DNA of 64,000 nucleotides, from NCBI GenBank assembly GCA_036435485.1, contig CM071599.1, positions 206,993,178 to 207,057,177 on the forward strand. Reading direction: 5' to 3'. Shown piece by piece: positions 11,213 through 22,289 of the stretch. Positions within the stretch are counted from its first letter, which is position 1, and every line of letters starts with the position of its first letter. The position numbers and the translations under genes are program-made. The notes under the pieces were generated by a model. It saw nothing but the letters and a program-made list of their open reading frames with translations. It was not told where the DNA came from and ran no database searches. Origin of the DNA: Saposhnikovia divaricata. Lineage: Eukaryota > Streptophyta > Magnoliopsida > Apiales > Apiaceae.

Positions 11213-12370
11213 ACGGATATCTTTAGCTAAGCCTACAAATTGCCCACTCTCGTTAACCTGATATCATAGGAGAAGAAATTAGGAGAAGCGTATTTGACTA
11301 GATGCAATACACAAATAACCTTTAAAGAAGTTAAAATAAATGCCATAAACTATGATGCTCAACAGAATTAGTGACTTTTGAAAGTATGTAAAAAAATCAT
11401 AGAACAAATGGTCACGGATAAATTAACACAACCAAGATTCCAAATTAATCTTTACTGAATAAAAAAGGAAAATTGGACACTCAGTGCCGCTGTCACTTGT
11501 TTTAGCTTGTGTATCATGGAAAGCAGCATCCAACTTCCTATTGCCATTAGGGGTACTTGACCAAACATCATATTTGATGCATTTATGTATATCGTCTTCA
11601 CTATATGACTTGATGACGTAAAACTTAGCATTATCATAATTGGTTTGAAAATCTTCTAAGTTATATTGATCTCTTTGTAAACAGAACCCCAACCTTTTAT
11701 CCTCAACCGGTGTAGAAACCTTGTTACTGCCCTGGCCACGGGGACCACGAGTTAGTTCAGCCGTGCTTCAAGCTCTCTGTGTATATTGGACTTTGAAATC
11801 GCCCATAGACCTATTTTTAAAACTTGTACAGAAACACTATTCATGAGACTTCAACATGAGACAGACAAAATAGAGGAGGTTAACTTTTCCACCAGGCATA
11901 GGCAGTGCTATATTTAACTATGGTAACCTTGATCTCGTTTAAACTCAAACAAAATAAATCTAAAGTGTGTTGCATATCATAGTATCTAGATCAGGAAAGG
12001 CAGGGAATTTTAAAGTAATCTAAAGCGCCTGCTCCAACTAATTTATAACTAAAAGAACAAACAAATTATCATAAAATAATGCCGCAATTCTACCAGGAAA
12101 CTTTTAGAAAACTGGCCATATATTACTAATAATCTTTTAGTAATATATTACTAATATATTACATGTTCTTAATGCATTTTTATGATACAAGTACCTGATT
12201 TGATGGTTTTGGATGCTGTGCGTGAGCCTTGGACATATTTGGCAAGCGAGCATAGCGTTGTGAATTTGTATTCGGTGGGAAATTAGTTTTGCTGCCCCTG
12301 CCCGGCCCTGTTTTTGTCTTTGTTCAGCTTGTTTATTAATTTGCACTTTGCATATGACTGAAGTCATAAT
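11213..12370 (-). pseudogene. Captured ECT/YTH gene fragment (right copy), inside the second gene
   Basis: A second, partial copy of the captured YTH-reader sequence, same minus orientation as 3929-4747. It has the end of the GSGQFVGLA-type exon (from 11213), then the YTH exon (about 11456-11770; DAKFYVIKSYSEDDIHK, IKYDVWSSTPNGNRKLD). The linker exon is deleted at about 11786. The intron follows, and then an upstream exon absent from the left copy (12195 to about 12355; RYARLPNMSKAHAQHPKPSNQ followed by a GTACTTG donor). It sits in an intron between exons at 10999 and 12510 of the second CACTA gene, so its transcript would be antisense to that gene. Confidence 0.82.
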
Positions 12371-12509
12371 TTGCAGATATGTTTTTGTTTAGCTGTTGGG
12401 GTAGTTCTCAGATAACAACAGATTACCATTTCAAGTATTATAACAATTATGATAGTGTATTATGTATCTAACAATTTGGTTATTTAAACTTATGTTATAT
12501 GAAATGCAG

Positions 12510-14258
12510 AAACCTACCCCATGTCGTCTTTCTGTAATGACATCTAAATCTAACAAATTGATCGTGGCAAGATGGACGGTTTTTCCATCTACTTTACCAG
12601 GGGCTGGCATGGTTCACGGCGTACAAATAGTTCCAGGTAATGTCAAAGTGTGTGTTGATGATGTCTTCGGTGAATATAAAACAACCCCCATTCCAGTGCC
12701 ATGCAATGAGCACATTTTGGTAGGGGATGCAAGTGGTAGCTTTGTTCAATGGCCAAAGAATCTCATTCTGTTGGGACAGGTAATAATTTTCAATTAAATT
12801 TGTAGTTATGACTGTTATAAAAAAATTACATGTCTCCATTGGAAATAATTAATAATCTTACATTTTGTTCCTACTTTATTAAAAATAAATTTAATTTTTT
12901 GTTATCCATATAATTAGGATCGAATTATACCTGAGAAGATAAAGTCCAACAAACACAGAAAAAGGTTGCTAGTAAAGGGTCGGCTACCCATAATCAAAAG
13001 CGTGAACGGCTTGATGTTTATGGTAATGCAGAATTTCAAAATCTGAGTGAAACTTGTAAATATCTGCATGATGTGATTATGCTGGCTGCTAAATCTGACA
13101 TCAGTGTTGATAAGGATAGTGAAGTTTTTAAGTGTAATCTTGTTGAAGGATAACCCATATCAGTGGCACGTGTTGATATAATTGAATTTTTGACGATGAG
13201 TCGCTTGAATATACCAATCTTGCAGATTTTCATGATGTGAGTCTATACATACATATATATATATATATATATAAATTTATAATTTGATAATTTGGATAGA
13301 TCTATGTTTGTCATACAAACTATCTTTTAACACGTTTTTTTATATAATAAGGTACATTCATAAATTGTGCAAGGAATATAATGTTGTTGATTTCGGATTC
13401 ATGTGTCCCTCAGCATTGGCATTGGTGCGTAAAAATCCAGATCGAATAACTAACTACATGACTGATGTTATGGGACAATTAAAGATGAAACGTTTTATCT
13501 TGGCACCATACATTCAAGAGTAAGCATAATACATGTTGTTCCTCCTGTAGCATCTATTGTTAAATATCTAACTCTAGTTTCAAATTTTAACATGGTTATT
13601 GTAGTAATCACTGGGTATTAATCCTTATTTGTTGTCGCGAAAGTCATGCTTATGTGTTCAATTCCTTAAGAAAAAACCCCAAAGATTCACATAAAGGCAT
13701 TTCTCAATGTGTAAGTAATGCACTCTAAATTTGGATAATTGTGATATTTTCTTTTCTTTTTTTTTGTTAAAGTGAGTGGCTAACTTTTTCTTATTTCACA
13801 GGGCATACCAAGTCTATGTTGGGCCCAATGGCAACAAGAAAGGAAGTATGGATGGTAAGATGCATTGGCATGAAGATCTTCAGGTACCCTTTTAATTATA
13901 ATTTTTTATTTTGTATATCATTTTTTTAATTTTGATTCTTTAATAAAGTATTTAATTGGTTATTCAGTGTCCTCAACAACAAGGTGGTACCGAGTGTGGT
14001 TATTATGTTATGAGATACATGTATGACATAGTATCACAATATTGTAAAAATGGCGAGGCTAATTGGACTAAGGTACGTGAAAAACCATATCTAATGTCTT
14101 TTTTTTAAGTATATGATAGGAAATATGTTGACTACAAATTAAACTCGGCATGTAAATATTATTGTAGGGTATTGGAAGGGTGACATCCTACACTCGACAA
14201 GAAATTGATGAAATTCGAGACATTTGGGCCGATTATTTTAAGAATGAATATTTGTAGG
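12510..14258 (+). pseudogene. CACTA second gene, C-terminal part: conserved CACTA domain plus Ulp1-like cysteine protease
   Basis: The first exon (12510-12778) reads PTPCRLSVM, then GTVFPS-like, PGAGMVHGVQIVPGNVKVCVDD and EHILVGDASGSFVQWPKNLIL, a block common in plant CACTA second proteins (I believe DUF8039). Later exons read DFGFMCPSALALV and RFILAPYIQE (13352-13520), NHWVLILIC with the catalytic histidine (CAC at 13609), VYVGPNGNKKG (13800-13883), CPQQQGGTECGYYVMRYMYDI with the catalytic cysteine (13968-14073), and GRVTSYTRQEIDEIRDIW (14168-14258). This is a C48 (Ulp1/SENP) protease fold, which cleaves SUMO or similar tags in host proteins; in transposons its role is unknown. Stops between exons near 13050-13200 indicate decay, although both catalytic residues survive. 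Confidence 0.8.
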
Positions 14259-14590
14259 ATTGGTATGTATGATGGAGTTTGTTAATTTAGGTTGTGAAAA
14301 TATTTGAAGTTAAGGTTTTTTAATGTGGTGAAGCATTGTACTTTGGTGGAACAAGTTGAAAATTAATATGATTATTGTCGGTTTTTGTTAATCAAGTACT
14401 ATTTCATTCTGTCAAATTATAGTAAGTTTAATATTTTTGGGATTGTGATGTATAGTACTGGATTTGAATTTGGTCGAGCAGAATGTATATATGCAAATTA
14501 TTGGAATTGACAGGTGCTAAGTGAAAATATAGGATAATACATTCATATTATTGGTATGGACAGGTATAGCTGAAAATTAATACAAAATAA
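14259..14590. other. 3' untranslated region of the CACTA-1 second gene
   Basis: AT/GT-rich non-coding sequence between the protease end and the right subterminal repeats. Nothing else is seen. Confidence 0.5.
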
Positions 14591-15021
14591 ATATAAAAAA
14601 AAAGATTTTTTGCATCTGTTCTAGTAAAACAGACATATCATGCATTATTATATACTTCTGTTCTCGGACTTTATACGTCTGATGTAGACAGATGTAAAAA
14701 TATTTTATCCGTCTATTGCAGAAAGCAGACGCAAAAGATAAACTTTTTGCATCCGTTCTCATGTTTTATGCGTCTGTTGTTAACTGATGCAAAAAACACT
14801 TTATACGTCTGTTGTTACAAAAACCTGACGCAAAAGGTAAACTTTTTGCGTCTGTTTTCTGTTATATGCGTCAGTTATTGACAGACGCAATAGACTATAT
14901 GCGTCTGTTTTCCAACAGACACATATACTTTTAGCTGATATGACTCCTCCATACGCATCTGTTGTGAACAGCTGCATATCACCTTTTTTGACAGAGGCGT
15001 AAAGCAGTTTTTGTACTAGTG
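14591..15021. repeat. CACTA-1 right subterminal repeats
   Basis: More than ten copies of a GCGTCTGTT / AACAGACGCA-like motif in both orientations up to the TIR, mirroring the left end. The same array is at about 36085-36513 in the duplicated copy. Confidence 0.85.
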
Positions 15022-15645
15022 AATTCTCATTTCCAACCCTAGACTACTCATATAAATATGAGCAGGCTACTAGCCATTTGACACCTAGCCATTATTGACA
15101 AATATTTACAACTAGCATGAAATTCTTGGTTTCCCCCAAATTTAGATTTTAGTGATCCTACGCTATCAAGGGAATAACGAAAATTCTAAATATAAACAAG
15201 TGATTAAATCTCAAAACTACCAAACAAGCATGATCTCAACCTAGCCCAAAAGAAAACGATGAGACTGTGTAAAAGTTTTGTTTCCGTAACATGCAAGTCA
15301 ATTCCTAAGAACTATAAATCAACCCTCTACTCATCATTACCACACTCAATAAAACATCGACCTACCAATCAGAATCTGCTCATTCTACGGGATCATAAAA
15401 TATGCATGCCATGCAAATGCAAATAAATGAACTCACATGGTATAAAACACAATAACAGAATGTCCTATATGAAACAAACATGCAATACATACAAAATACG
15501 AATGAATTACTACTAACATGCAAAATATGATTTCCTACATGAACAAATGACACACTACTACATACTACTACATACATAATACATGGGTTGCCTCCCACGA
15601 AGCGCTTATTTAGAGTCAATTAGCTTGACTACGTCCAAGCCTCCA
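15022..15645. other. LTR-element internal sequence downstream of the gag-like ORF
   Basis: Non-coding internal region of the minus-strand LTR element, between the CACTA-1 insertion and the gag-like ORF. It is repeated at 36514-37128. Direct ACTACTACATAC-type short repeats occur near 15555. Confidence 0.6.
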
Positions 15646-16491
15646 TTAAGGATGATAATAGTTGGCCTGGTCATCTCTTCGTGAGACTTCATCGTCATCA
15701 CGGCGGCACTCTTTCTGCCCCTTCTCCTCGCTTGGCCTATTCGTATAACAACTATGTCCTATTCCAATGCCTTCATCGGTTGACCCAAAATCTGTCAATT
15801 TGTAGAACAACACAAATCCGCGGGCTTCGCTTGAATATAATGGAGGACGGTAAATGTAAGTTGCTGAACCATTTGGTTCCTCAAAGAGAACTTCCTCCAT
15901 TGGCACTAATGCGCTACCTCCATCTTTATACTCTGAGACAAGTAGAAGACCCGCATCTTTCCCATGGTCATCAGCCTCTTGGTACGCACATACCAATTCT
16001 TGAAATTTGTGTAGTTCACCAGTGCCTATCCCAAACAGTGCCCTTTCCAAATAATCCACCGTACTAGCATGATCAAATTCCTCACATGGCTTGTGAACGC
16101 TCACCTCACCTTGGAATTTGTCTTCCTCAGTTATGCATGCAGTACCTTGCTCCAAGTCACCGTTATTTTCTGGAATTGCCTCTAGTATGAATTGTTGTTT
16201 CTCTTGTTCCAAGGCACTCACTTGAGCAACTAATGTCTCCAAAGATTTGATAGACCCCTCATTACTCTTTACAAGCATCCTAATCTCCTCCATAACATCA
16301 ACCTCATCTGACTGAAAAGTAGGAGTAGGTAGCTGATGTTGAAACTCTTCACTACCAAAGAAATATGACATATTTGGAACATCTTGCTGGTACTGTTGAG
16401 GATGGTATTGAAAATATGGTTGTTCCTCATAAGTGACATATGGATGAACTCCTTCGTAGTAACAGTATTGTGAGATCTCATGAACGCCCAA
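15646..16491 (-). CDS. Gag-like ORF of the non-autonomous LTR element
   Basis: 281 residues on the minus strand. The N-terminal region is rich in tyrosine and glutamine (YEEQPYFQYHPQQYQQ), followed by a heptad-like stretch (EIRMLVKSNEGSIKSLETLV), then acidic sequence (HASTVDYLERALFGIG). It ends in a charged tail (RRDDDEVSRRDDQ). The pattern resembles the C-terminal gag region of plant Tat/Athila elements, but no zinc knuckle or pol domain is visible. The same frame extends upstream to an ATG at 16558-16560 (MAGKELLWWAYSRT), interrupted by a TAA at 16504-16506, so the original ORF probably began there and is now broken. Function is uncertain; RNA packaging is the family expectation. Confidence 0.6.
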   Translation of the reverse strand: MGVHEISQYCYYEGVHPYVTYEEQPYFQYHPQQYQQDVPNMSYFFGSEEFQHQLPTPTFQSDEVDVMEEIRMLVKSNEGSIKSLETLVAQVSALEQEKQQFILEAIPENNGDLEQGTACITEEDKFQGEVSVHKPCEEFDHASTVDYLERALFGIGTGELHKFQELVCAYQEADDHGKDAGLLLVSEYKDGGSALVPMEEVLFEEPNGSATYIYRPPLYSSEARGFVLFYKLTDFGSTDEGIGIGHSCYTNRPSEEKGQKECRRDDDEVSRRDDQANYYHP

Positions 16492-17299
16492 ACATTGCTC
16501 ACATTACTGAGGCATGGATGTCCTAGAATATGCCCACCATAGCAACTCCTTGCCTGCCATTTTCAAACACTCAAGTACCTGAAACACACCGAACTAAACA
16601 AGATAGGTAAGTAACTAATCCGAGTCAGTGAACTTTAACGACCACTGATGACAAGCACATAAATTAAAATAAACACTACAAGAAAATCGCAATCAGACAA
16701 CACTCATCAGACAACGCTCGGACGAAAAAGCATTGTTTGGAATTAAGGGACAACGGTTTTTTTGTAACTTCAGAAAAGTATTGTGTCATCCAGGTACCCT
16801 ACAACGGGTTAAAAACGTTGTCTAGTAAATTGATTCAGACAATGGCTTTTGCAATGTGGTGTTGTAAAGACGAGTAAGGTTGCACAACTGTTTTTACGAA
16901 CATTGTTTAATCTATTTTAAGACAACGTTTATAAACCGTTGTATGATTCACACAATTGTTTTCATATACCATTGTGTTATTACAATTCACACAACGGAAT
17001 AATTAACCGTTGTTAAATCGTGTTTTGATGAGACAACGGTTTTTATGAAACAGTTGTCTGAACTACAAAAATTTTGAATAGAATTTGGTAGGAATAATGA
17101 AATATTTGGTGGGAATAATGAAATAATTTGAATTGAATTTGGTGGGAATAATGAAAATAATCAGACAACGGTTTTCTTATAAAAAATGTTGTGTTATATT
17201 AAGCACAACAACAGTTTTTCATAAAAAAAACCGTTATTTAATGTTCTTGTATAATATTTTAGTGGTCAACTATAAAAGTACTACTTGGTCAAACTAGTA

Positions 17300-19430
17300 T
17301 AATGTTCGAATAATATTTTTTTAATTTGTTTTGGACGATCTAATCATACAGATGATTTATATACTGATTTTAATGAAGTGTATAACAAATTAGTAAAAAA
17401 AATCATTCTTGTACGTGTTTATAATATAAATCTGCCAAAAGTACTACTACCTCTAACTAGTGTCGTACCGATTGCACATAATCTATTTTTTTAATTTGTT
17501 TTCTACGATCCAACCGTAGGAATGATGTTATATACTGATGGTAGTGATGTGTACAAAAAATTAGAAAAAAACGAATCATTCTTGTATGATATTTTAATGG
17601 TCAACTATCAAAGTACTCCTTGGTCAAACTAGTATAATTTTCGAATAATAATTTTTTTAAATTTTTTTTGGATGATCCAACCATATGGATGATGTTATAT
17701 ACTAATTTTAGTGATGTGTACTAAAAGTTAGAAAAAAAAATCATTCGTGTACGTGTATATAATATAAATCCGCCAAAAGTACTGCTCCCTCTAATCAGTG
17801 TCGTACCGATTGAATACGATCTATTTTTTAATTTTGTTTTCGACAATCCAACGGTAGGAATGATGTTATATACTGATTTCAGTGATGTGTACAAAAAATT
17901 AGAAAAAATTGAATCATTCTTGTATGATATTTTAATGGTCAACTATCAAAGTACTCCTTGGTCAAACTAGTATAATTTCCTAAAAATATTTTTTTAGAAT
18001 TTTTTTTGATTGATCCAACCATACGGATGATGTTATATACTAATTTTAGTGATGTGTACAAAAAGTTAGAAAAAAAAATCATTCTTGTACGTGTTTATAA
18101 TATAAATCCGCCAAAAGTACTACTCCGTCTAATTAGTGTCGTACCGATTGAACATGATCTATTTTTTTAATTTTTTTGTTTCCGACGATCCAACTGTAGG
18201 AATGATGTTATATACTGATTTTAGTGATGTGTACAAAAAATTAGAAAAAAATGAATCATTCTTGTATGATATTTTAATGGTCAACTATCAAAGTAATCCT
18301 TGGTCAAACTAGTAAAAATAATTTTTTAGAATTTTTTTTGGATGATCCAACCATACGGATGATGTTATATACTAATTATAGTGATGTGTACAAAAAGTTA
18401 GAAAAAAAAAATCATTCTTGTACTTGTTTATAATATAAATCCGCCAAAAGTACTACTCCCTCTAATTAGTGTCGTACCGATTGAACATGATCAATTTTTT
18501 TAAATTTTTTTTCGACGATCCAACCGTAGAAATAATGTTATATACTGATTTTAGTGATGTGTACAAAAAATTAGAAAAAAATAAATCATTCTTGTATGAT
18601 ATTTTAATGGTCAACTATCAAAGTACTCCTGGGTCAAATTAGTATAATTTCCGAATAATAATTTTTTTAATTTTTTTCGGATGATCCAACCATACGGATG
18701 ATGTTATATGCTAATTTTAGTGATGTGTACAAAAAGTTAGAAAAAAAATCATTCTTGTATGTATTTATAATATAAATCCGCCAAAAGTACTATTCCCTCT
18801 AACTAGTGTCGCACCGATTGAACATGATCTATTTTTTTTAATTTTTTTTTTCGACTATCCAACCGTACGAATGATGTTATATACTGATTTTAGTGATGTG
18901 TACAAAAAATTAGAAAAAAATGAATCATTCTTGTATGATATTTTAAAGGTCAACTATCAAAGTATTGCTTGGTCAAACTAGTATAATTTTTGAATTATAT
19001 TTTTTTTAAAATTTCTTTTGGATGATCCAATTGTACGGATGATGTTATATACTAATTTTAGTGATGTGTACAAATAGTTAGAATAAAAATCATTCTTGTA
19101 TGTGTTTATAATATAAATCCGCCAAAAGAACTACTTCCTCTAACTAATGTCGTACCAATTGAACATGATCTATTTTTTTAATTTTTTTTCGACGATCCAA
19201 ACATACGAATGATGTTATATACTGATTTTAGTGATGTGTACAAAAAATTAGAAAAAAACGAATCATTCTTGTATGATATTTTAATGGTCAACTATCAAAG
19301 TACTCCTTGGTCAAACTAGTATAATTTTTGAATAATATTTTTTTTAATTTTTTTTTATGATCCAACCGTACATATGTTTATATTTAATGATTTTAGTGAT
19401 GTGCACAAAAAATTAAGAATTTTCAAATTT
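17300..19430. repeat. Tandem repeats of about 338 bp (two related halves of about 170 bp), six copies
   Basis: The phrase GATGATCCAACCATACGGAT recurs at about 17669, 18007, 18338, 18677 and 19017, with degenerate ends at about 17331 and 19356. Between these lies a half-period variant (CGACGATCCAACCGTAGGAA). Each unit also carries GGTCAACTATCAAAGTACT. It is not protein-coding. Short T-runs vary in length between copies. Confidence 0.93.
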
Positions 19431-20099
19431 ATCTTATATGAGTTTATAATATAAATCTTCAAAATTGAATAATTATTAGCTTTTTGTACTAATTAATATT
19501 AACAAAAATTTGTTTGAATTATGAGGAACCAAAAAAATATTTTTTATTAAAATTTTATATCTACCAAATTAACAAATAATTAAAATTTTATAAATATTAA
19601 ATATATTTTATATAATTTTATTCCCTCCCAAATTATTAATCAATCCAAAATTTATTTCATGTATTCTTATTTCCCCTTCAACCAATAATTCATTTCCCCC
19701 CTTAATGAAAATTTCATTTGCCTCTTTCCCATCATTTCATTTCCCCTTCTACTTCCCCTTTTTTTCAGCAGCTGCTCATCTCTTGTTCTCTAACAAACCC
19801 AAACACCCACAACTTACAACTTACTTCTCTCACAGAATACACACAAAACTTATATCTCTCCCATAAAACCTGATGTGTTCGCAATAATCGCTCTGTCTTA
19901 CTCTCTATCTTGCAAGCGTCAAAGCTTTTTCTCATTCACTTGATTTAGGGTTCGATTGGTGGTTTGATTTAAGTTGGTGCTTCTTGGATTTGGCTTCAAT
20001 TAGGGATTTTCTTGAATTTGAGTTTCGATTTCAGGTTATATACTCTCACTTTGATTTGTAATTTGTATGATTCTTTGATTTATATTCTCTCACTTCGAT
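19431..20099 (+). other. AT-rich spacer and a host-like 5' leader
   Basis: 19431-19740 is very AT-rich. 19760-20035 is CT-rich with CTTCTCTCACAG, TTAGGGTTCGATT and similar phrases typical of plant 5' leaders. It probably belongs to captured gene sequence. No ORF. Confidence 0.4.
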
Positions 20100-20435
20100 G
20101 TGTTTATTACTCAAATAGATCTTATTGGAGAAGTCTTGAAAGGGCCTTCATTGCGGAAAGTTCTAGTTAGAGAAGCAAAAAGTCGAGTAGCCATGGCTGT
20201 AATTTGGAGATTAGTAAACCTCACACACTTTTGGGGTAAGGACAGAGTTATATCAATGCCTAGATCGGTATTTGGTTGTACATATTATCTCTACTTTGCT
20301 TATAAAATAAAAGAATGTTTTTCCAGGGGTTGGGCTTCTCTTGCTAAGTACTGTGCAAAGAACATGCCTATCACTACTGAAGCAGGAAATCAGAGCCTAA
20401 TTATTATTTGGATGAAGTTCTGCCTATACTTTTGA
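20100..20435 (+). pseudogene. Unrecognised captured exons upstream of the fucosyltransferase fragment
   Basis: An open frame of 111 residues that seems to cross two exons and an intron. GEVLKGPSLRKVLVREAKSR and AMAVIWRL come before a gap with intron-like sequence, and GWASLAKYCAKNMPITTEAG follows an acceptor-like TTTTTCCAG at about 20327. I do not recognise the protein and cannot say whether it belongs to the same source gene as the O-fucosyltransferase exons. Confidence 0.35.
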
Positions 20436-20601
20436 GAAGAAGTGTAAGAAGGCAATGAAATTCATTGCTTGTGATGCTACCAGATAACCTGAACATATGT
20501 CTTTTATTTAGAAAAAGTCCTTTTCCTCTTTTGTCTGTCTTAAATTTTCGGGTTATTTTGATGTTATAATTTTATGATCGATGCAATTTAAATTGTTACA
20601 G

Positions 20602-21286
20602 GTTGTTCAGTTGACTAAGTTTGACTATAGACTCGCTAATGACCTTGATGAAGAGTTGCAGAGGTTGCGGTGTCGGGTGAACTATCACGCATTAAGATTT
20701 ACAAAACCTATAAGCAGTATTGGTCAGCTAATTGTGCTGAGATTGCGGAAAATGGCAAGACGCTTCATATCAGTTCATTTATGGTTCATCCTTTTTATTC
20801 AAATATTAATGATCATCTGATGTTTGCATCTCATTGGTGAATCTTGCTTGCATATATGGAAAACGTACGTTTGGGAGCCTGGGAATTCTATTTCACAGTA
20901 TCAGGACATGTATATATATTTGCATTTTTTTTGTTTTTTCTTTTGGGGGTGGGTAATTTTTTCCCTACAATGTGTCTTGATTTTCAGACTAGTAATTTAA
21001 TATAATATATTTTTTCACGATTTGTAAGATTTTGAAAGTCATGGTGAACACATTACAAGTAGTTAGAATCAGGCGGAGAAATGTGAAAAAAGAAAACATG
21101 AAAAAATAGGGTGTAGTAATGATGAATTTTTTTCCCCTTATATAGATTGTTTTCTTTTCTGTCTTTAATTTATTTTGCAATAGGTTTGAACCAGATATGC
21201 TTGCTTTCTCTGGTTGTTACTTTGGTGGTGGTGATAAAGAGAGATACGAGCTTGGTGAGATAAGGAAAAGATGGACAACTTTACCT
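20602..21286 (+). pseudogene. Captured O-fucosyltransferase gene fragment
   Basis: Two adjacent exons of a plant GDP-fucose protein O-fucosyltransferase-family gene (Golgi glycosyltransferases). Exon 20602-20783 follows an acceptor (TTACAG) and reads LTKFDYRLANDLDEELQRLR, CRVNYHALRFTKPI and GQLIVLRLRKMARRFISVHL. Exon 21184-21286 reads FEPDMLAFSGCYFGGGDKE and GEIRKRWTTLP, between a clean acceptor (TTTTGCAATAG) and donor (GTAAGA). Splicing joins them as HLWFEPDM, where the family normally has HLRFEPDM, so a conserved arginine is lost. Only about 95 of roughly 500 residues are present. The intron is kept, so capture was from genomic DNA. It lies inside CACTA-2, which has no transposase. Confidence 0.87.
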
Positions 21287-22252
21287 GTAAGATTACTATC
21301 TGTTTGTGGATTGCTACCTTTTAGTTTCCTGGCTCTCTAGATTGGTTATAAACAAGTTCAGTGAAAACACAGATTATTAGTAATTGTACTCTAAACTATT
21401 ACTACAGTTTTCCTAGTACCTCTGGTATTCAAAATTTCTCTTATTGTGTTTAGAACATCAAGGAACAAACCATCATCACGTTATTACAAGAAACTTTGTT
21501 TAGGGTTCTGTAATTGATTTTTGTTGAGAAATTTGAATGGCATTAGGTGGTTCAATTTTAGTTGGTTGATGAATTTTGGTTGTAATGGTGGATTTTAATT
21601 TGTTGTAATATCGAATATTGGTCATAATGGTAGTATTTTATTGGTGCATTGTCTAGTTTATTTTTAGCCAATGAGAGAATTTATAAGAAAACATGTTATA
21701 AATCATATCTTACAATAGCAATCTTGATAAAAGTGTTGTGTGTAAAAATGAACTGTTGTGGAAGAAGAAGAAAGATAATAGTCTAAATCTGAAGGACCAT
21801 TGTCTAAATTTTTAACACACAATAGAAAAAAATATGGGTGGGCTAAAAACAATTATGAATTTTGAATCTAACGACACTTTTGAAGCTACAAAACATTGTA
21901 AAAAAAGCATGAAGACAACGAATTCTATCACATGTAAATGTTGTGTGATTGTTGGTTTTGCGTGCCTTTTATTCAGTGAAACAGTTGCGCACATTAAAAT
22001 CCAACAACATTCAAAATTAACCAAACCATTGTAATATCACCATAAGAACAACGATTTATACCATAACCGTTGTGGTTTCTGGGTGTGCTACAACGCTTTT
22101 GGAGCCTTGTGTGTTGTTTTTCCGGATATCAGACAACGATTTGTGTACCGTTGAGTGATGTTGGTAAGAGACACCTGCTCGATAGACAACGCTATTCCAG
22201 GGCATCAGACAACGGGCAATAACCATTGTATATTTCAGTTTTCCTTGTAGTG
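21287..22252. other. CACTA-2 right non-coding part and subterminal repeats
   Basis: 21287-21700 is probably captured intron sequence. From about 21700 there are scattered AACATTG/CAACG motifs, becoming dense CAGACAACG repeats up to the TIR. No coding sequence is recognised. Confidence 0.5.
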
Positions 22253-22265
22253 AAAACACCGATGA

Positions 22266-22283
22266 TCCCCGACAGCGGTGCCA
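22266..22283 (-). other. Primer-binding site, tRNA-Asp type
   Basis: The plus strand reads TCCCCGACAGCGGTGCCA, 15 of 18 positions identical to the 3' end of plant tRNA-Asp (known sequence). It lies 6 bp inside the 5' LTR on the minus strand. tRNA-Asp priming is typical of Tat/Athila gypsy elements. Confidence 0.8.
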
Positions 22284-22289
22284 AAAACT

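Larger units (their letters stand above)
2822..15021 (+). mobile_element. CACTA-1, En/Spm-type DNA transposon, 12.2 kb
   Basis: Terminal inverted repeats CACTAGTACAAAAACTGCTT / AAGCAGTTTTTGTACTAGTG, with the 3-bp target duplication AAT at 2819-2821 and 15022-15024. Subterminal arrays of a TTTATACGTCTGTT-like motif lie at both ends. It carries a TNP2-family transposase gene (5549-8797) and a second gene ending in a Ulp1 cysteine protease (9149-14258), the normal content of a large autonomous plant CACTA. Both genes are broken. Two antisense copies of a captured ECT/YTH gene fragment are inside (3929-4747 and 11213-12370). It is inserted in the minus-strand LTR element. Confidence 0.95.
16674..22252 (+). 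mobile_element. CACTA-2, non-autonomous CACTA element, 5.6 kb
   Basis: Ends CACTACAAGAAAATCGCAATC and TTCAGTTTTCCTTGTAGTG, with the target duplication AAA on both sides (16671-16673 and 22253-22255). Subterminal arrays of a CAGACAACGGTT-like motif lie at about 16690-17240 and 21880-22230. There is no transposase. Contents are a tandem-repeat block (17300-19430) and host-gene-like sequence including O-fucosyltransferase exons. It is inserted near the primer-binding site of the minus-strand LTR element. Confidence 0.9.

Noticed and set aside
12510..14258. A host SUMO protease gene
   Set aside because: It lies inside CACTA TIRs behind a TNP2 transposase and continues a CACTA second-gene exon series, so it is the transposon's own gene.
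12510..14258. A Ulp1-carrying MULE (Mutator-like) element
   Set aside because: The termini are CACTA with a 3-bp target duplication and the linked transposase is TNP2, not MURA.
15681..16067. A 128-residue plus-strand ORF
   Set aside because: It is the antisense shadow of the gag-like minus-strand ORF.
17300..19430. Regularly spaced repeats reminiscent of a CRISPR array
   Set aside because: Plant DNA; units are about 338 bp with no short conserved repeat/unique spacer pattern, and the block lies inside a CACTA element.
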